Positions 8,043 through 16,381 of a stretch of DNA of 38,481 nt are shown here, piece by piece. The notes under the pieces are model-generated. The model was not told where the DNA came from. It saw only the letters and a list, made by a program, of their open reading frames with translations, and did not search any database. This DNA is from Cohnella thermotolerans DSM 17683. GTDB taxonomy: Bacteria; Bacillota; Bacilli; Paenibacillales; Paenibacillaceae. Position numbers and translations under genes: made by a program. Numbering within the stretch: position 1 is the stretch's first letter; every line of letters begins with the position of its first letter. Location of the stretch: the NCBI RefSeq assembly GCF_000429825.1, contig NZ_AUCP01000062.1, positions 1 to 38,481 on the forward strand, read 5' to 3'.

Positions 8043-9569
8043 TTGCGGCTATCGGATCTGAGCTTGGAGGAAAAGGTCGGACAAATGTTTGCCGTCAATC
8101 ACCTTGGCACCGGGATGACGGCGATTTCGAGAACATTGATTGAGGACCGCTGCGTCGGTGGCATCTTTCTCGGCACCGATTGTCTGGAGGAGCCGCAGCA
8201 GGTACACCGCTTGACGACGGAGCTGCAGCGGGCGGCGCTTGGCACGCGGCTTGGCATCCCGCTGTTCATCTCCGCCGACTTCATCGCCGGAGCCGGCTGC
8301 AAGCTGCGTCGGGGGGCCGTTCATTTTCCGAAAAATAGGGCCTTGGCCGTGTCCGAAGATGAAGCGCTTGCCTACGAGTCGGGGCGCATCACGGCGGCGG
8401 AATCGTTGGCAATGGGGGTTAATTTCAACTACAGCCCCGTCGTGGATATTAATAACAATCCGGACAATCCGGTGATCGGTACGCATTCGTTCGGGGAGGA
8501 CAAGGAGATGGTCTCCCGTCTCGGCTCGGCCGTCATCCGCGGTTACCAGGAGCACGGGCTGATCGCGACGGCCAAGCATTTCCCCGGCCACGGCGATACG
8601 CACGTGGATTCCCACGAAGATTTGCCGGTGCTTCCGTTCGGCAGGCAGCGGCTGGAATCGTTCGAATTCGTGCCGTTCCGCCGGGCCGTCGAGACCGGCG
8701 TCGAGGCCGTCATGGTCGGGCATATCGCGGCGCCGGCGTTGGACCCGAGCGGCTTGCCGGCTTCCTTGTCGCATGCGATCACGACGGGAATCTTGCGCGA
8801 AACGCTCGGTTTTAACGGTCTTGTCGTCACGGACGGACTGTCGATGAGAGGGGTGACGAAGCGCTTCTCCATGGAGGAGGCTTGCATCCGGGCGGTTGCT
8901 GCAGGCGCCGACATTCTTCTCGCGACGGTGCCGAGCGGCGAACTGGCGCTGTCTTTGATCGATGCGGTCCTGAACGCGGTTCGGGACGGCCGCCTCGAGG
9001 AGCGGCGGATCGACGAGTCTGTGGAACGCATTCTGGCGGTGAAGCGGAAGTACGGTCTCCTGCCGGAAGCGTTCGAGCTGCGCCCGTTCGATCCGGCGGC
9101 GACGGACCGAGAGTCCGACCGGGCGGTGAGCCTCGCGGCGGCCCGAAAGGCCGTCACGCCGATTCACGGGATGAGGCCGCTGGCGAAGGACGGGCGTCTG
9201 CCCGAAGCCGTTACGCTCATTCGCGACGCTCAAGCTGCGCGCTTCGCGGATCTCTTGCGGAGCGCAGGCGCCTTGGCCGACGAGATCGTTGTCGACGACG
9301 AGTCCCGGCTGCCCGGCGCCATCGCCGGGACCAATGGTTCCGGTACGGTGCTCGTAGCCGCCGGCTATCCGAAGCCGATGCGCAAGGAAGTGCTGGAAGC
9401 ATGCCGCGAGAGCCTGATGCGGAGACCGAAATCGGTCTGGATCCATTTCGGCTCGCCTTACGATGCGGATTTCTTGCGGGGAGTGCCGATGCTGCTTCTA
9501 TACGACTCTACGGCTGATTTACAGCAAGCGGCGGCGGAATACGTTCTGGGCCGCCGGAGAACGGAGTGA
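8043..9569 (+). CDS. Glycoside hydrolase family 3, NagZ-like beta-N-acetylhexosaminidase
   Basis: A 508-residue GH3 enzyme expected to release N-acetylhexosamines from beta-linked glycans. The NagZ signature KHFPGHGDTHVDSH spans residues 178-191, and its Asp189-His191 pair is the family acid/base dyad. The nucleophile is probably Asp264 in VVTDGLSMRG. The catalytic barrel covers about residues 1-345; a further 150 residues form a C-terminal alpha/beta domain. There is no signal peptide, unlike the secreted B. subtilis enzyme, so it should act on imported oligosaccharides. The start is TTG with GGGAGG five bases upstream. The 182 bases before it contain no gene and only weak promoter-like sequence. 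Confidence 0.9.
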   Translation: MRLSDLSLEEKVGQMFAVNHLGTGMTAISRTLIEDRCVGGIFLGTDCLEEPQQVHRLTTELQRAALGTRLGIPLFISADFIAGAGCKLRRGAVHFPKNRALAVSEDEALAYESGRITAAESLAMGVNFNYSPVVDINNNPDNPVIGTHSFGEDKEMVSRLGSAVIRGYQEHGLIATAKHFPGHGDTHVDSHEDLPVLPFGRQRLESFEFVPFRRAVETGVEAVMVGHIAAPALDPSGLPASLSHAITTGILRETLGFNGLVVTDGLSMRGVTKRFSMEEACIRAVAAGADILLATVPSGELALSLIDAVLNAVRDGRLEERRIDESVERILAVKRKYGLLPEAFELRPFDPAATDRESDRAVSLAAARKAVTPIHGMRPLAKDGRLPEAVTLIRDAQAARFADLLRSAGALADEIVVDDESRLPGAIAGTNGSGTVLVAAGYPKPMRKEVLEACRESLMRRPKSVWIHFGSPYDADFLRGVPMLLLYDSTADLQQAAAEYVLGRRRTE

Positions 9570-9572
9570 TGG

Positions 9573-10481
9573 GTGCTTGTGAAGGGCCTTGAAAAATCGT
9601 TTCGAGCCGATTGGATGCTCTATTTGTTCCTTCTGCCCGGCGTTGCCTATTTCATTATCTTTAAATATTTGCCGATGTACGGCATTATCATCGCTTTTCA
9701 GGATTACAGCCCGTTTCTCGGCATTGCCGGAAGCGAATTCGTCGGCTTGAAGCACTTTGTCCGTTTTTTTACGGACGACGAATTTGTGAGAGTGTTTCGC
9801 AATACGATTCTGATCAGCTTGTACAAGCTCGTATTCGGCTTTCCGGTTCCGATTCTGCTCGCGCTCATGCTGAACGAAGTGCGCATCCGATGGTTCAAGA
9901 AGACGATGCAGACGCTGGTCTATATCCCCCACTTTTTCTCTTGGGTCATCTTTGGAGGCATCGTCATCCAGGCGCTGTCGCCGACCGGCATCGTGAATGC
10001 GATTCTGCATCTCTTCGGGATGGATCCCGTGCTGTTCCTCGGGCATAAGGAATATTTCCGCAGCATTGTCGTGATCAGCGATATCCTCAAAGAATCCGGC
10101 TGGGCGTCGATCGTTTATTTGGCGGCGATTGCGGGCGTCGATCCCACGCTGTACGAAGCCGCCCGCATGGACGGGGCCAAGAAATGGCGCGAAATATGGC
10201 ATATCACGCTCCCGGGCATTCGCAACACCATTATCATCTTGCTGATTCTGCGCCTCGGCTCCGTTCTGGAGCTCGGCGTCCAGCAAGTATTCATGCTCTA
10301 TAATCCGCTCGTGTACGACGTCGGCGATATTATCGACACTTACGTCTACCGCGTCGGATTGACCGAGCAGAAATACAGCTTCGCTACCGCGGTCGGTTTG
10401 TTCCAATCCGTCGTCGGCCTCATCCTGATTTATATTTCGAACGGGCTGTCGAAGCGGTTCGGCGGAGGAGGGCTTTGGTAA
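9573..10481 (+). CDS. ABC transporter permease, LplB/YteP type
   Basis: A 302-residue membrane permease of the LplB-like polysaccharide/oligosaccharide importer group. It begins with a short basic stretch and the hydrophobic DWMLYLFLLPGVAYFIIFKY. It contains LPMYGIIIAFQDYSPFLGI, a hallmark of this group, and the EAA loop LYEAARMDGAKKWREIWHIT. The start is GTG with ACGGAG six bases upstream, three bases after the GH3 stop. Its stop overlaps the next permease start (TAATG). Together with the genes at 10481 and 11415 it forms an importer without an ATPase gene. Confidence 0.93.
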   Translation: MLVKGLEKSFRADWMLYLFLLPGVAYFIIFKYLPMYGIIIAFQDYSPFLGIAGSEFVGLKHFVRFFTDDEFVRVFRNTILISLYKLVFGFPVPILLALMLNEVRIRWFKKTMQTLVYIPHFFSWVIFGGIVIQALSPTGIVNAILHLFGMDPVLFLGHKEYFRSIVVISDILKESGWASIVYLAAIAGVDPTLYEAARMDGAKKWREIWHITLPGIRNTIIILLILRLGSVLELGVQQVFMLYNPLVYDVGDIIDTYVYRVGLTEQKYSFATAVGLFQSVVGLILIYISNGLSKRFGGGGLW

Positions 10482-11353
10482 TGCGTTATTTGACGCTGTC
10501 CGAGAAGATCGGCCATGCCGCGAATCTCGCGCTGCTCTTCCTGATGGGTCTGGCCGCGCTGTTTCCGTTCTTACACGTCCTTGCGCAGTCGCTCAGCAGC
10601 CATACGGCCATCGTGTCCGACCGCGTATCGGTTTACCCTGTCGGATGGCAACTGGAAGCTTACAAGCAACTGCTGCAGGACGGCGCGTTCTATCGGTCGT
10701 TCGGCGTCGCGATCATCCGCACCGCGCTCGGCACGGCCATCAACATGACGCTGACCTGCCTGATGGCTTATTCCCTGTCGCGCAAGCATTTGAAAGGGCG
10801 GGGACTGGTCATGAATATGGTCATCTTCACCATGATCTTCAACGGCGGCATGATTCCGACCTTTCTGCTGCTCAAGCAGTTGCATCTGCTCGATACGATC
10901 TGGTCGTTGCTCCTGCCTTCCGCAGTCAGCGCCTTCAACTTGATTTTGCTTAAAAATTTTTTCCAGACGATTCCCGAAAGCCTGGTGGAGTCGGCCCGAA
11001 TCGACGGCGCGGGCCACGGCGTCATTTTGCGGCGTCTGTTCGTCCCGCTGTCCCTTCCGGCCATGGCAACGCTTACGCTTTTTTACGCGGTGATGCATTG
11101 GAATTCTTACTTCGATGCGGTAATGTATATCAACAATTCAAATCTGCTGCCGCTGCAAGTGTATCTGCGGAATGTGATCGTCCTTGACGATTCCAACATG
11201 AACTTGATCGATTATTCGGGCGCGACGCTGATCTCCCCGGAAAGCTTGAAGGCGGCGACGATTATCGCCAGCGTTGTCCCGATGATTGCGATTTATCCGT
11301 TCGTGCAACATTATTTCGCCAAAGGGGTGATGCTGGGAGCCGTCAAGGAGTAA
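10481..11353 (+). CDS. ABC transporter permease, YtcP type
   Basis: The second permease of the importer, 290 residues with six spans. Family markers are PFLHVLAQSLSSHTAIVSDR, MIFNGGMIPTFLLLKQLHLL, the EAA loop ESLVESARIDGAGHGVILRR, and the end AKGVMLGAVKE. The ATG at 10481 shares a base with the upstream stop (TAATG) and has GGAGGAGGG eight bases before it; a TTG at 10475 is possible but less likely. It pairs with the LplB-type permease and the lipoprotein at 11415. Confidence 0.93.
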   Translation: MRYLTLSEKIGHAANLALLFLMGLAALFPFLHVLAQSLSSHTAIVSDRVSVYPVGWQLEAYKQLLQDGAFYRSFGVAIIRTALGTAINMTLTCLMAYSLSRKHLKGRGLVMNMVIFTMIFNGGMIPTFLLLKQLHLLDTIWSLLLPSAVSAFNLILLKNFFQTIPESLVESARIDGAGHGVILRRLFVPLSLPAMATLTLFYAVMHWNSYFDAVMYINNSNLLPLQVYLRNVIVLDDSNMNLIDYSGATLISPESLKAATIIASVVPMIAIYPFVQHYFAKGVMLGAVKE

Positions 11354-11414
11354 GGCTCGCCGCCGATAGGCTATGAAGGTGCAAGCGTCAAAAAAACAGA
11401 GGAGGGTTCGCGGC

Positions 11415-12941
11415 ATGAGAGCAAAGTTTATCTCGATCCTGCTGCTGGCGTCATTGGCCGGATCTGCGCTGACCGGATGCGCTTCGGACAAAGGCAAGGA
11501 GGTAACGGGGAAAAATGCGGCGCCTGCGGCCGGTCAGCCGGTCGTGAAGGCGTTCATCATGGGAGGAGCGAAGTTCCCCGACGGGGAGGACATCAACAAC
11601 AATCCGTGGATGACGATGCTCCGCAAAGAAACGGGGGTCGATCTGCAGATCCAGTACGGACCGGCGGCGGCCGACGAGTATATGAACAAGCTGAATCTGA
11701 TGCTGGCGTCAGGCGACATTCCCGACCTGTTCGTCATTCCCAGCGCCAATCAAAGCTGGCTGATGGACAATGCCAAGCTCGGCGCCATCATGAAGCTTGA
11801 CGGCAAGCTGGATGCTTACTCGAACTTGAAGAATGCGGTTTATCCCGAAACGTGGGATGCGGTTACCTACGATGGCGGCATATACGGCATCCCCGTGTTG
11901 GCCGACGGCAATTCGGCGACGGACAACGTTTATATCCGCAAAGATTGGCTGGATAAGCTGAAGCTGGACGTGCCGAAGACGCTGGACGATTATATCAAGG
12001 TAGCCAAAGCTTTCAAAGATCAGGATCCGGACGGCAACGGAAAAGCCGATACGCTAGGCCTTATCGCTTACGACAACATGCTGGCGTGGTCGAACCTGTT
12101 CGGCGCTTTCGGGGTCATTCCGGGCTATTGGATGGAGAAGAACGGCACCCTTGTGCCGGCGGACATCCAACCCGAAATGAAGGACGCTCTCGCCTATATT
12201 CATCAGCTGTTTGCCGACAAAGTGCTGGATAACGAGTGGCCGATTACGAAGAAGGCCGCTTACGAGGAGAAAGTGGCCAACGGGAAGGCCGGCTTGTACG
12301 AGAGCAGCTGGGCAGCCGCCCGCAGCGAGATCCAAACGAGCAAGCAGAACGATCCGAACGCCGATTGGATAGCGATCGCTCCGCCGGTCGGACCCGGCGG
12401 CAAGCAGGGCGTCTTCGGAGGCGCCAGATACAAATCGATCGCCGTCATCTCCAGCAAGGCGCAGAACGTCGACGCGATTCTGAAGCTGCTCGATTGGCAG
12501 GCTGTGCCGGAGAACCGCGACAAATTCGTCTTCGGGTTCGATCAATACGGCGAAAATTTCATGTATACGAAGAAGGACGGCGCCATTGAGCTGAATTTCG
12601 ACAACCATAACAAGTACGGCTACCGCCAGCAGCTCATGTTGATGCAGCCCAAAGAACTGAACGAGCAGAAGATGGAAGCGCTCGGTCCTCAGTTCAAATT
12701 GAACGACATGATCAAGCTGTCGAATCAGTACGGCATTCCGAACGCCTTCACCGGCGCGCCGACCCCGGCCATGGTGGAAAACCAGAGCGCTCTGGACAAA
12801 TTGCGCCAGGAGACGTTCACCAAGATCATTATCGGCGATCTGCCCGTCAGCGCGTTCGACGGTTTCGTTGCGAGCTACAAGGCCAAAGGCGGAGACACCA
12901 TTATGAAAGAGGTGGCGGACTGGTATACTAACAAGAAATAA
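11415..12941 (+). CDS. Extracellular oligosaccharide-binding lipoprotein, LipO/LplA type
   Basis: A 508-residue substrate-binding lipoprotein for the LplB/YtcP-type permeases. The signal peptide MRAKFISILLLASLAGSALT leads to a lipobox Cys in ALTGC-ASDK. The mature protein shows MLASGDIPDLFVI, VYIRKDWLDKLKLDVPKTLD and DQDPDGNGKADTLGL, the last a calcium-binding-like loop common in this family. The ATG at 11415 has GGAGGG eight bases upstream. The stop lies 31 bases before the sensor kinase gene, the usual order for such importers in Paenibacillaceae. Confidence 0.94.
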   Translation: MRAKFISILLLASLAGSALTGCASDKGKEVTGKNAAPAAGQPVVKAFIMGGAKFPDGEDINNNPWMTMLRKETGVDLQIQYGPAAADEYMNKLNLMLASGDIPDLFVIPSANQSWLMDNAKLGAIMKLDGKLDAYSNLKNAVYPETWDAVTYDGGIYGIPVLADGNSATDNVYIRKDWLDKLKLDVPKTLDDYIKVAKAFKDQDPDGNGKADTLGLIAYDNMLAWSNLFGAFGVIPGYWMEKNGTLVPADIQPEMKDALAYIHQLFADKVLDNEWPITKKAAYEEKVANGKAGLYESSWAAARSEIQTSKQNDPNADWIAIAPPVGPGGKQGVFGGARYKSIAVISSKAQNVDAILKLLDWQAVPENRDKFVFGFDQYGENFMYTKKDGAIELNFDNHNKYGYRQQLMLMQPKELNEQKMEALGPQFKLNDMIKLSNQYGIPNAFTGAPTPAMVENQSALDKLRQETFTKIIIGDLPVSAFDGFVASYKAKGGDTIMKEVADWYTNKK

Positions 12942-12972
12942 TAGAGTAGGAACGAAATGACGGAGCGAAGCG

Positions 12973-14802
12973 GTGATCGGCATGAAGAATGGAGCATCCT
13001 GGCTTAAAACAACCACGATCAAGGGACGGTTTGTCCGCATCGTCATCGGCAATTTGATGCTGTTTGCCGTTGTGACCTTCTCGCTGATGAGCTGGTTTCA
13101 GCACGTCCTGGAGCGAAAAATCGGAGATTCGGCGCAGCAATCGGTTCAGACGGTGGCGGGCAATATCGACGTCTACCTGAAGAACGTGATCCGTCTCTCC
13201 GATTCGATCGTGGCCGACTCGGAGCTGCAGAACTTGCTGAAGGTGAACCCTAGCTTTGACGCGGCCGGATCGGTAGGGTCGATGATCGAGGCTTTGAAGC
13301 AGCTTAAAGGGTTCTCCGTGGCCAACGAGTTTATTTATTCGATCGGCATTTACAGCCCGGACTCCGGAAAGATGCTGACTACCGCTGACGGTATCTATAC
13401 GCTGCCGGAAGGCAGGCAACCCGATTGGCTCGATACGGTGCTCAAATACCGAGATTCGCCCTATATCGGCAACGGTCTGATCGATGCGGTTCCTTCATTT
13501 ACACTGGACGGCGGGGCGTCGACCTTCAGTGTCGCCAGAAGAATGCGGACCGGGAACGGAGCCGAGCATGTGCTGTTATTGAACAGCGACAAAAGCGTGC
13601 TGGGCAAATTGATCGGCGAGGTGAACGGCATTGAAGGCACCGGCATCGTCGTCGCCGACGAACGCGGCGGCACGGTGTATGCGGCAGGCAACCCCGACAT
13701 CCGGACAGCCGACCTGTCCGGCATCCCTTTAAAGGAAGAAGCGGATACAGGCCTGCTGCGGGGAGTCGAGCTAAACGGCAAAACCTTCTTCGTCATTCGC
13801 AAGCGGTCGGACGTATCGGGGTGGACGGTGTCCCTCGTCATGCCGGAATCGGCCGTCTTCAGCGATGTCACGGTCATGAGGCAAATCGTCCTGGCGTTGC
13901 TTGCTCTGTTGTCGGTCTTTTCTCTGCTGTTGTTCGCCTTGCTGTACATGCAGCTGTCGCAGCCGATCAAGCGGCTGATGACCGGAATGATGCGGGTGGA
14001 GAAAGGGCTTCCCTTCGTTCCGATCCCGATCCGCCGGATGGACGAACTCGGTTATTTGCAGCAAAAGTTTAATCAAATGGTCGCGAACGAGCAGCAGATG
14101 CGCAAGCAGATTTATTCGGAACAGCTTCACAAGAAGGAAATCGAGCTGAAATTTTTGCAGTCGCAGGTCAATCCGCATTTCCTCTACAACACGCTCGACT
14201 CCATCTATTGGGTGGCGCTGGAGAGCGGAGTGAAGGAGATCGGTTCGTTGGTTCTGGATTTGTCGCGGTTTTTCCGAATCAGCTTAAGCAGGGGGAAAGA
14301 TTTCATTCCCCTGTCGGAAACGATTGAGCATCTGCGCTGCTATCTTCGCATTCAGCAGTTCCGTCATATGGAGAAATTCGAAGTCGTCTGGGATGTCGAT
14401 CCTTCCTTGCTGGATGTCAAAGTCATGAAGCTGATGCTCCAGCCTGTCGTCGAGAATGCGATTGTGCACGGTCTGGAAGCGGTGGCCGGTACTTGCCTGC
14501 TGCAAATCGGCATCAAGCGGTCGGGCGAGTACCTGCAATGTTCCGTCTCCGATACGGGAGTCGGCATCGAGGCGGACAAACTGCGCGAGCTGTGGGCGGA
14601 AATTCACGAGGAAGGGGGAAGCGGCAACAAAACCTACGGGCTGAAGAACTTGTACCAGCGCCTGTATATCCTGTATGGGGACGACATGCGTTTCGCGATC
14701 GACAGCGATGCCGGCATAGGAACCAAAGTGACGATCATGATCCACTTGAACCGATTGGAGAGATCGACGGATGCTTATGAAAGCCATCATCGTAGAGGAT
14801 GA
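12973..14802 (+). CDS. Two-component sensor histidine kinase, YesM type
   Basis: A 609-residue membrane kinase. One span lies near residues 20-38 (IVIGNLMLFAVVTFSLMSWF) and a second near 297-323 (QIVLALLALLSVFSLLLFALLYM), enclosing a 260-residue extracellular sensing domain. A HAMP linker follows. The His_kinase domain has QVNPHFLYNTLDSIYW with the phosphoacceptor His402. The ATPase domain has VVENAIVHGLE, DTGVGIE and YGLKNLYQRL. The start is GTG with CGGAG seven bases before it; an ATG at 12982 is possible. It overlaps the response regulator gene by 32 bases and probably senses extracellular sugar, perhaps through the adjacent binding protein. Confidence 0.93.
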   Translation: MIGMKNGASWLKTTTIKGRFVRIVIGNLMLFAVVTFSLMSWFQHVLERKIGDSAQQSVQTVAGNIDVYLKNVIRLSDSIVADSELQNLLKVNPSFDAAGSVGSMIEALKQLKGFSVANEFIYSIGIYSPDSGKMLTTADGIYTLPEGRQPDWLDTVLKYRDSPYIGNGLIDAVPSFTLDGGASTFSVARRMRTGNGAEHVLLLNSDKSVLGKLIGEVNGIEGTGIVVADERGGTVYAAGNPDIRTADLSGIPLKEEADTGLLRGVELNGKTFFVIRKRSDVSGWTVSLVMPESAVFSDVTVMRQIVLALLALLSVFSLLLFALLYMQLSQPIKRLMTGMMRVEKGLPFVPIPIRRMDELGYLQQKFNQMVANEQQMRKQIYSEQLHKKEIELKFLQSQVNPHFLYNTLDSIYWVALESGVKEIGSLVLDLSRFFRISLSRGKDFIPLSETIEHLRCYLRIQQFRHMEKFEVVWDVDPSLLDVKVMKLMLQPVVENAIVHGLEAVAGTCLLQIGIKRSGEYLQCSVSDTGVGIEADKLRELWAEIHEEGGSGNKTYGLKNLYQRLYILYGDDMRFAIDSDAGIGTKVTIMIHLNRLERSTDAYESHHRRG

Positions 14803-16366
14803 ACCGAGAGTGCGCAAAGGACTTTCTGAGATGGTCGATTGGGAGGGCATCGGATTCGAACTGGCAGGGACGGCGGCCAACGGCAAGGAAGGGCTGGAGC
14901 TGTTCGATCGCACAAGCCCCGATCTGGTGATTTGCGACATCCGCATGCCCGTCATGGACGGTCTGGCCATGGCCGAGGCGGTGCTGGAGCGGAGGCCGGA
15001 CGTGCGAATCGTGATCTTAAGCGGATACGACGAGTTCGAATATGCGCAGCGCTGCCTGTACCTCGGAGTCAAATCGTTCTTGCTCAAGCCGGTCGGGAAG
15101 GAGCAGTTGGAGGAGGAGCTGCTCAAGCTGCGCGCGAAGTGGCTGAAGGAGCGGGAAGAGCACTACGTCGCGGCCGCCTTCATGGATAAGTTCAGAACGC
15201 AATTGCCCCTTCTCCGTGCGGCGTTTCTCGAAGATTGGCTGAACGGTCCGGATCGGACGGATCGGGGATTGCTGCAGGAAAATATCGAATTCCTGGATAT
15301 CCCCTTCCATTTGGACGGGAGAACGTCGGTGGCGGTGTTCGAGCTGGATGCGGAAGAGGGCAAGTACTCCCCCAATGACATTCGCCTGCTGCAGTTCGGC
15401 ATGCACAATATCGCCGAGGAGCTTCTTGAAGGCAGAGGAATCGTCTATGCGAGAGGGAACGGTCAGACCGTAGCGCTTTATCAGACGGAGCGGCACGAGG
15501 GTGCGGAGCCGTTTATGACATGGGTCGAGCGGGCGAAGCATGAAATCGCCCGCTATTTGAAGGCGACGGTCACCGTCGGGATCGGAGCCGCGGACGCGGA
15601 AGCGGTGGAAGCGCCTCGGCAGTTCAAAGCCGCCCTGCATGCGCTGCGGTTGAAGTGGACGGTCGGTCCGGGCGTCATTCTGCACGAAGGATTGGTGCTG
15701 CCGCGCTCGGACCGGGGAATCTACTTGAACGAGACGGATCGCGAGCTCGTGGTTCATTGCGTGGAGACGGGAGACCGGAAGCAGCTCGAGGAGCTGCTGC
15801 TGCGTTACTTTAATTCGGCCCCGGCCTCCGGGCTGCCGAGAGGAAACCTGCGGGAGATCGCCTTCCAGTTTGCCGGGCTGTACGCCGCTCTGGTGCAGCG
15901 CTTGGGCAAGAGGCTGGATGAAACGCTGTCGGACGAAGAGATGATGCGTTTTCGCGAGCCCGAACGCTTTCGCGGCGCGGAAGACATGCGGATTTGGTGG
16001 ACCGCCCGGTTCGAAGCGCTTTGCTCCGATTTTGAAGGCTTCCGCACCGATCAGAAGGCGAAGCTGGTGCGAAGCATCGAAGCGTTCGTGGAGGAACGCA
16101 TCATGGATAATATCAGCCGCGAAGAAGCGGCTCGTCACGTGCACATCAACGTATCGTATTTGAGCCGCATTTTTAAAGAGGCGACGGGAGAATCGTTCTC
16201 CGAATACGTGCTGCGCAAAAAAATCGAGAAGGCCATTCACCTGCTGAAGGATGACGACGCGATGGTTTATGAAGTGGCCGATCGGCTCGGTTATCACGAC
16301 CCCAGCTATTTTGCAAGAATATTCAAGAAATACACCGGGAAAACCCCTTCGGATTTCCAGAAGTAG
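14771..16366 (+). CDS. Response regulator with AraC-type DNA-binding domain, YesN type
   Basis: A 531-residue cytoplasmic regulator. The N-terminal receiver domain begins MLMKAIIVEDEPRVRKGL and carries the phosphorylation site Asp56 in VICDIRMPVMDG. About 270 residues of linker follow. The C-terminal 100 residues are an AraC/XylS domain with HINVSYLSRIFKEATGESFS and VADRLGYHDPSYFARIFKKY. It overlaps the kinase gene, which supports co-translation. It is the best candidate activator of the locus. The ATG at 14771 is used; the next Met at 14777 is also possible. Confidence 0.94.
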   Translation: MLMKAIIVEDEPRVRKGLSEMVDWEGIGFELAGTAANGKEGLELFDRTSPDLVICDIRMPVMDGLAMAEAVLERRPDVRIVILSGYDEFEYAQRCLYLGVKSFLLKPVGKEQLEEELLKLRAKWLKEREEHYVAAAFMDKFRTQLPLLRAAFLEDWLNGPDRTDRGLLQENIEFLDIPFHLDGRTSVAVFELDAEEGKYSPNDIRLLQFGMHNIAEELLEGRGIVYARGNGQTVALYQTERHEGAEPFMTWVERAKHEIARYLKATVTVGIGAADAEAVEAPRQFKAALHALRLKWTVGPGVILHEGLVLPRSDRGIYLNETDRELVVHCVETGDRKQLEELLLRYFNSAPASGLPRGNLREIAFQFAGLYAALVQRLGKRLDETLSDEEMMRFREPERFRGAEDMRIWWTARFEALCSDFEGFRTDQKAKLVRSIEAFVEERIMDNISREEAARHVHINVSYLSRIFKEATGESFSEYVLRKKIEKAIHLLKDDDAMVYEVADRLGYHDPSYFARIFKKYTGKTPSDFQK

Positions 16367-16381
16367 GGAGGAGCGCGGAGC

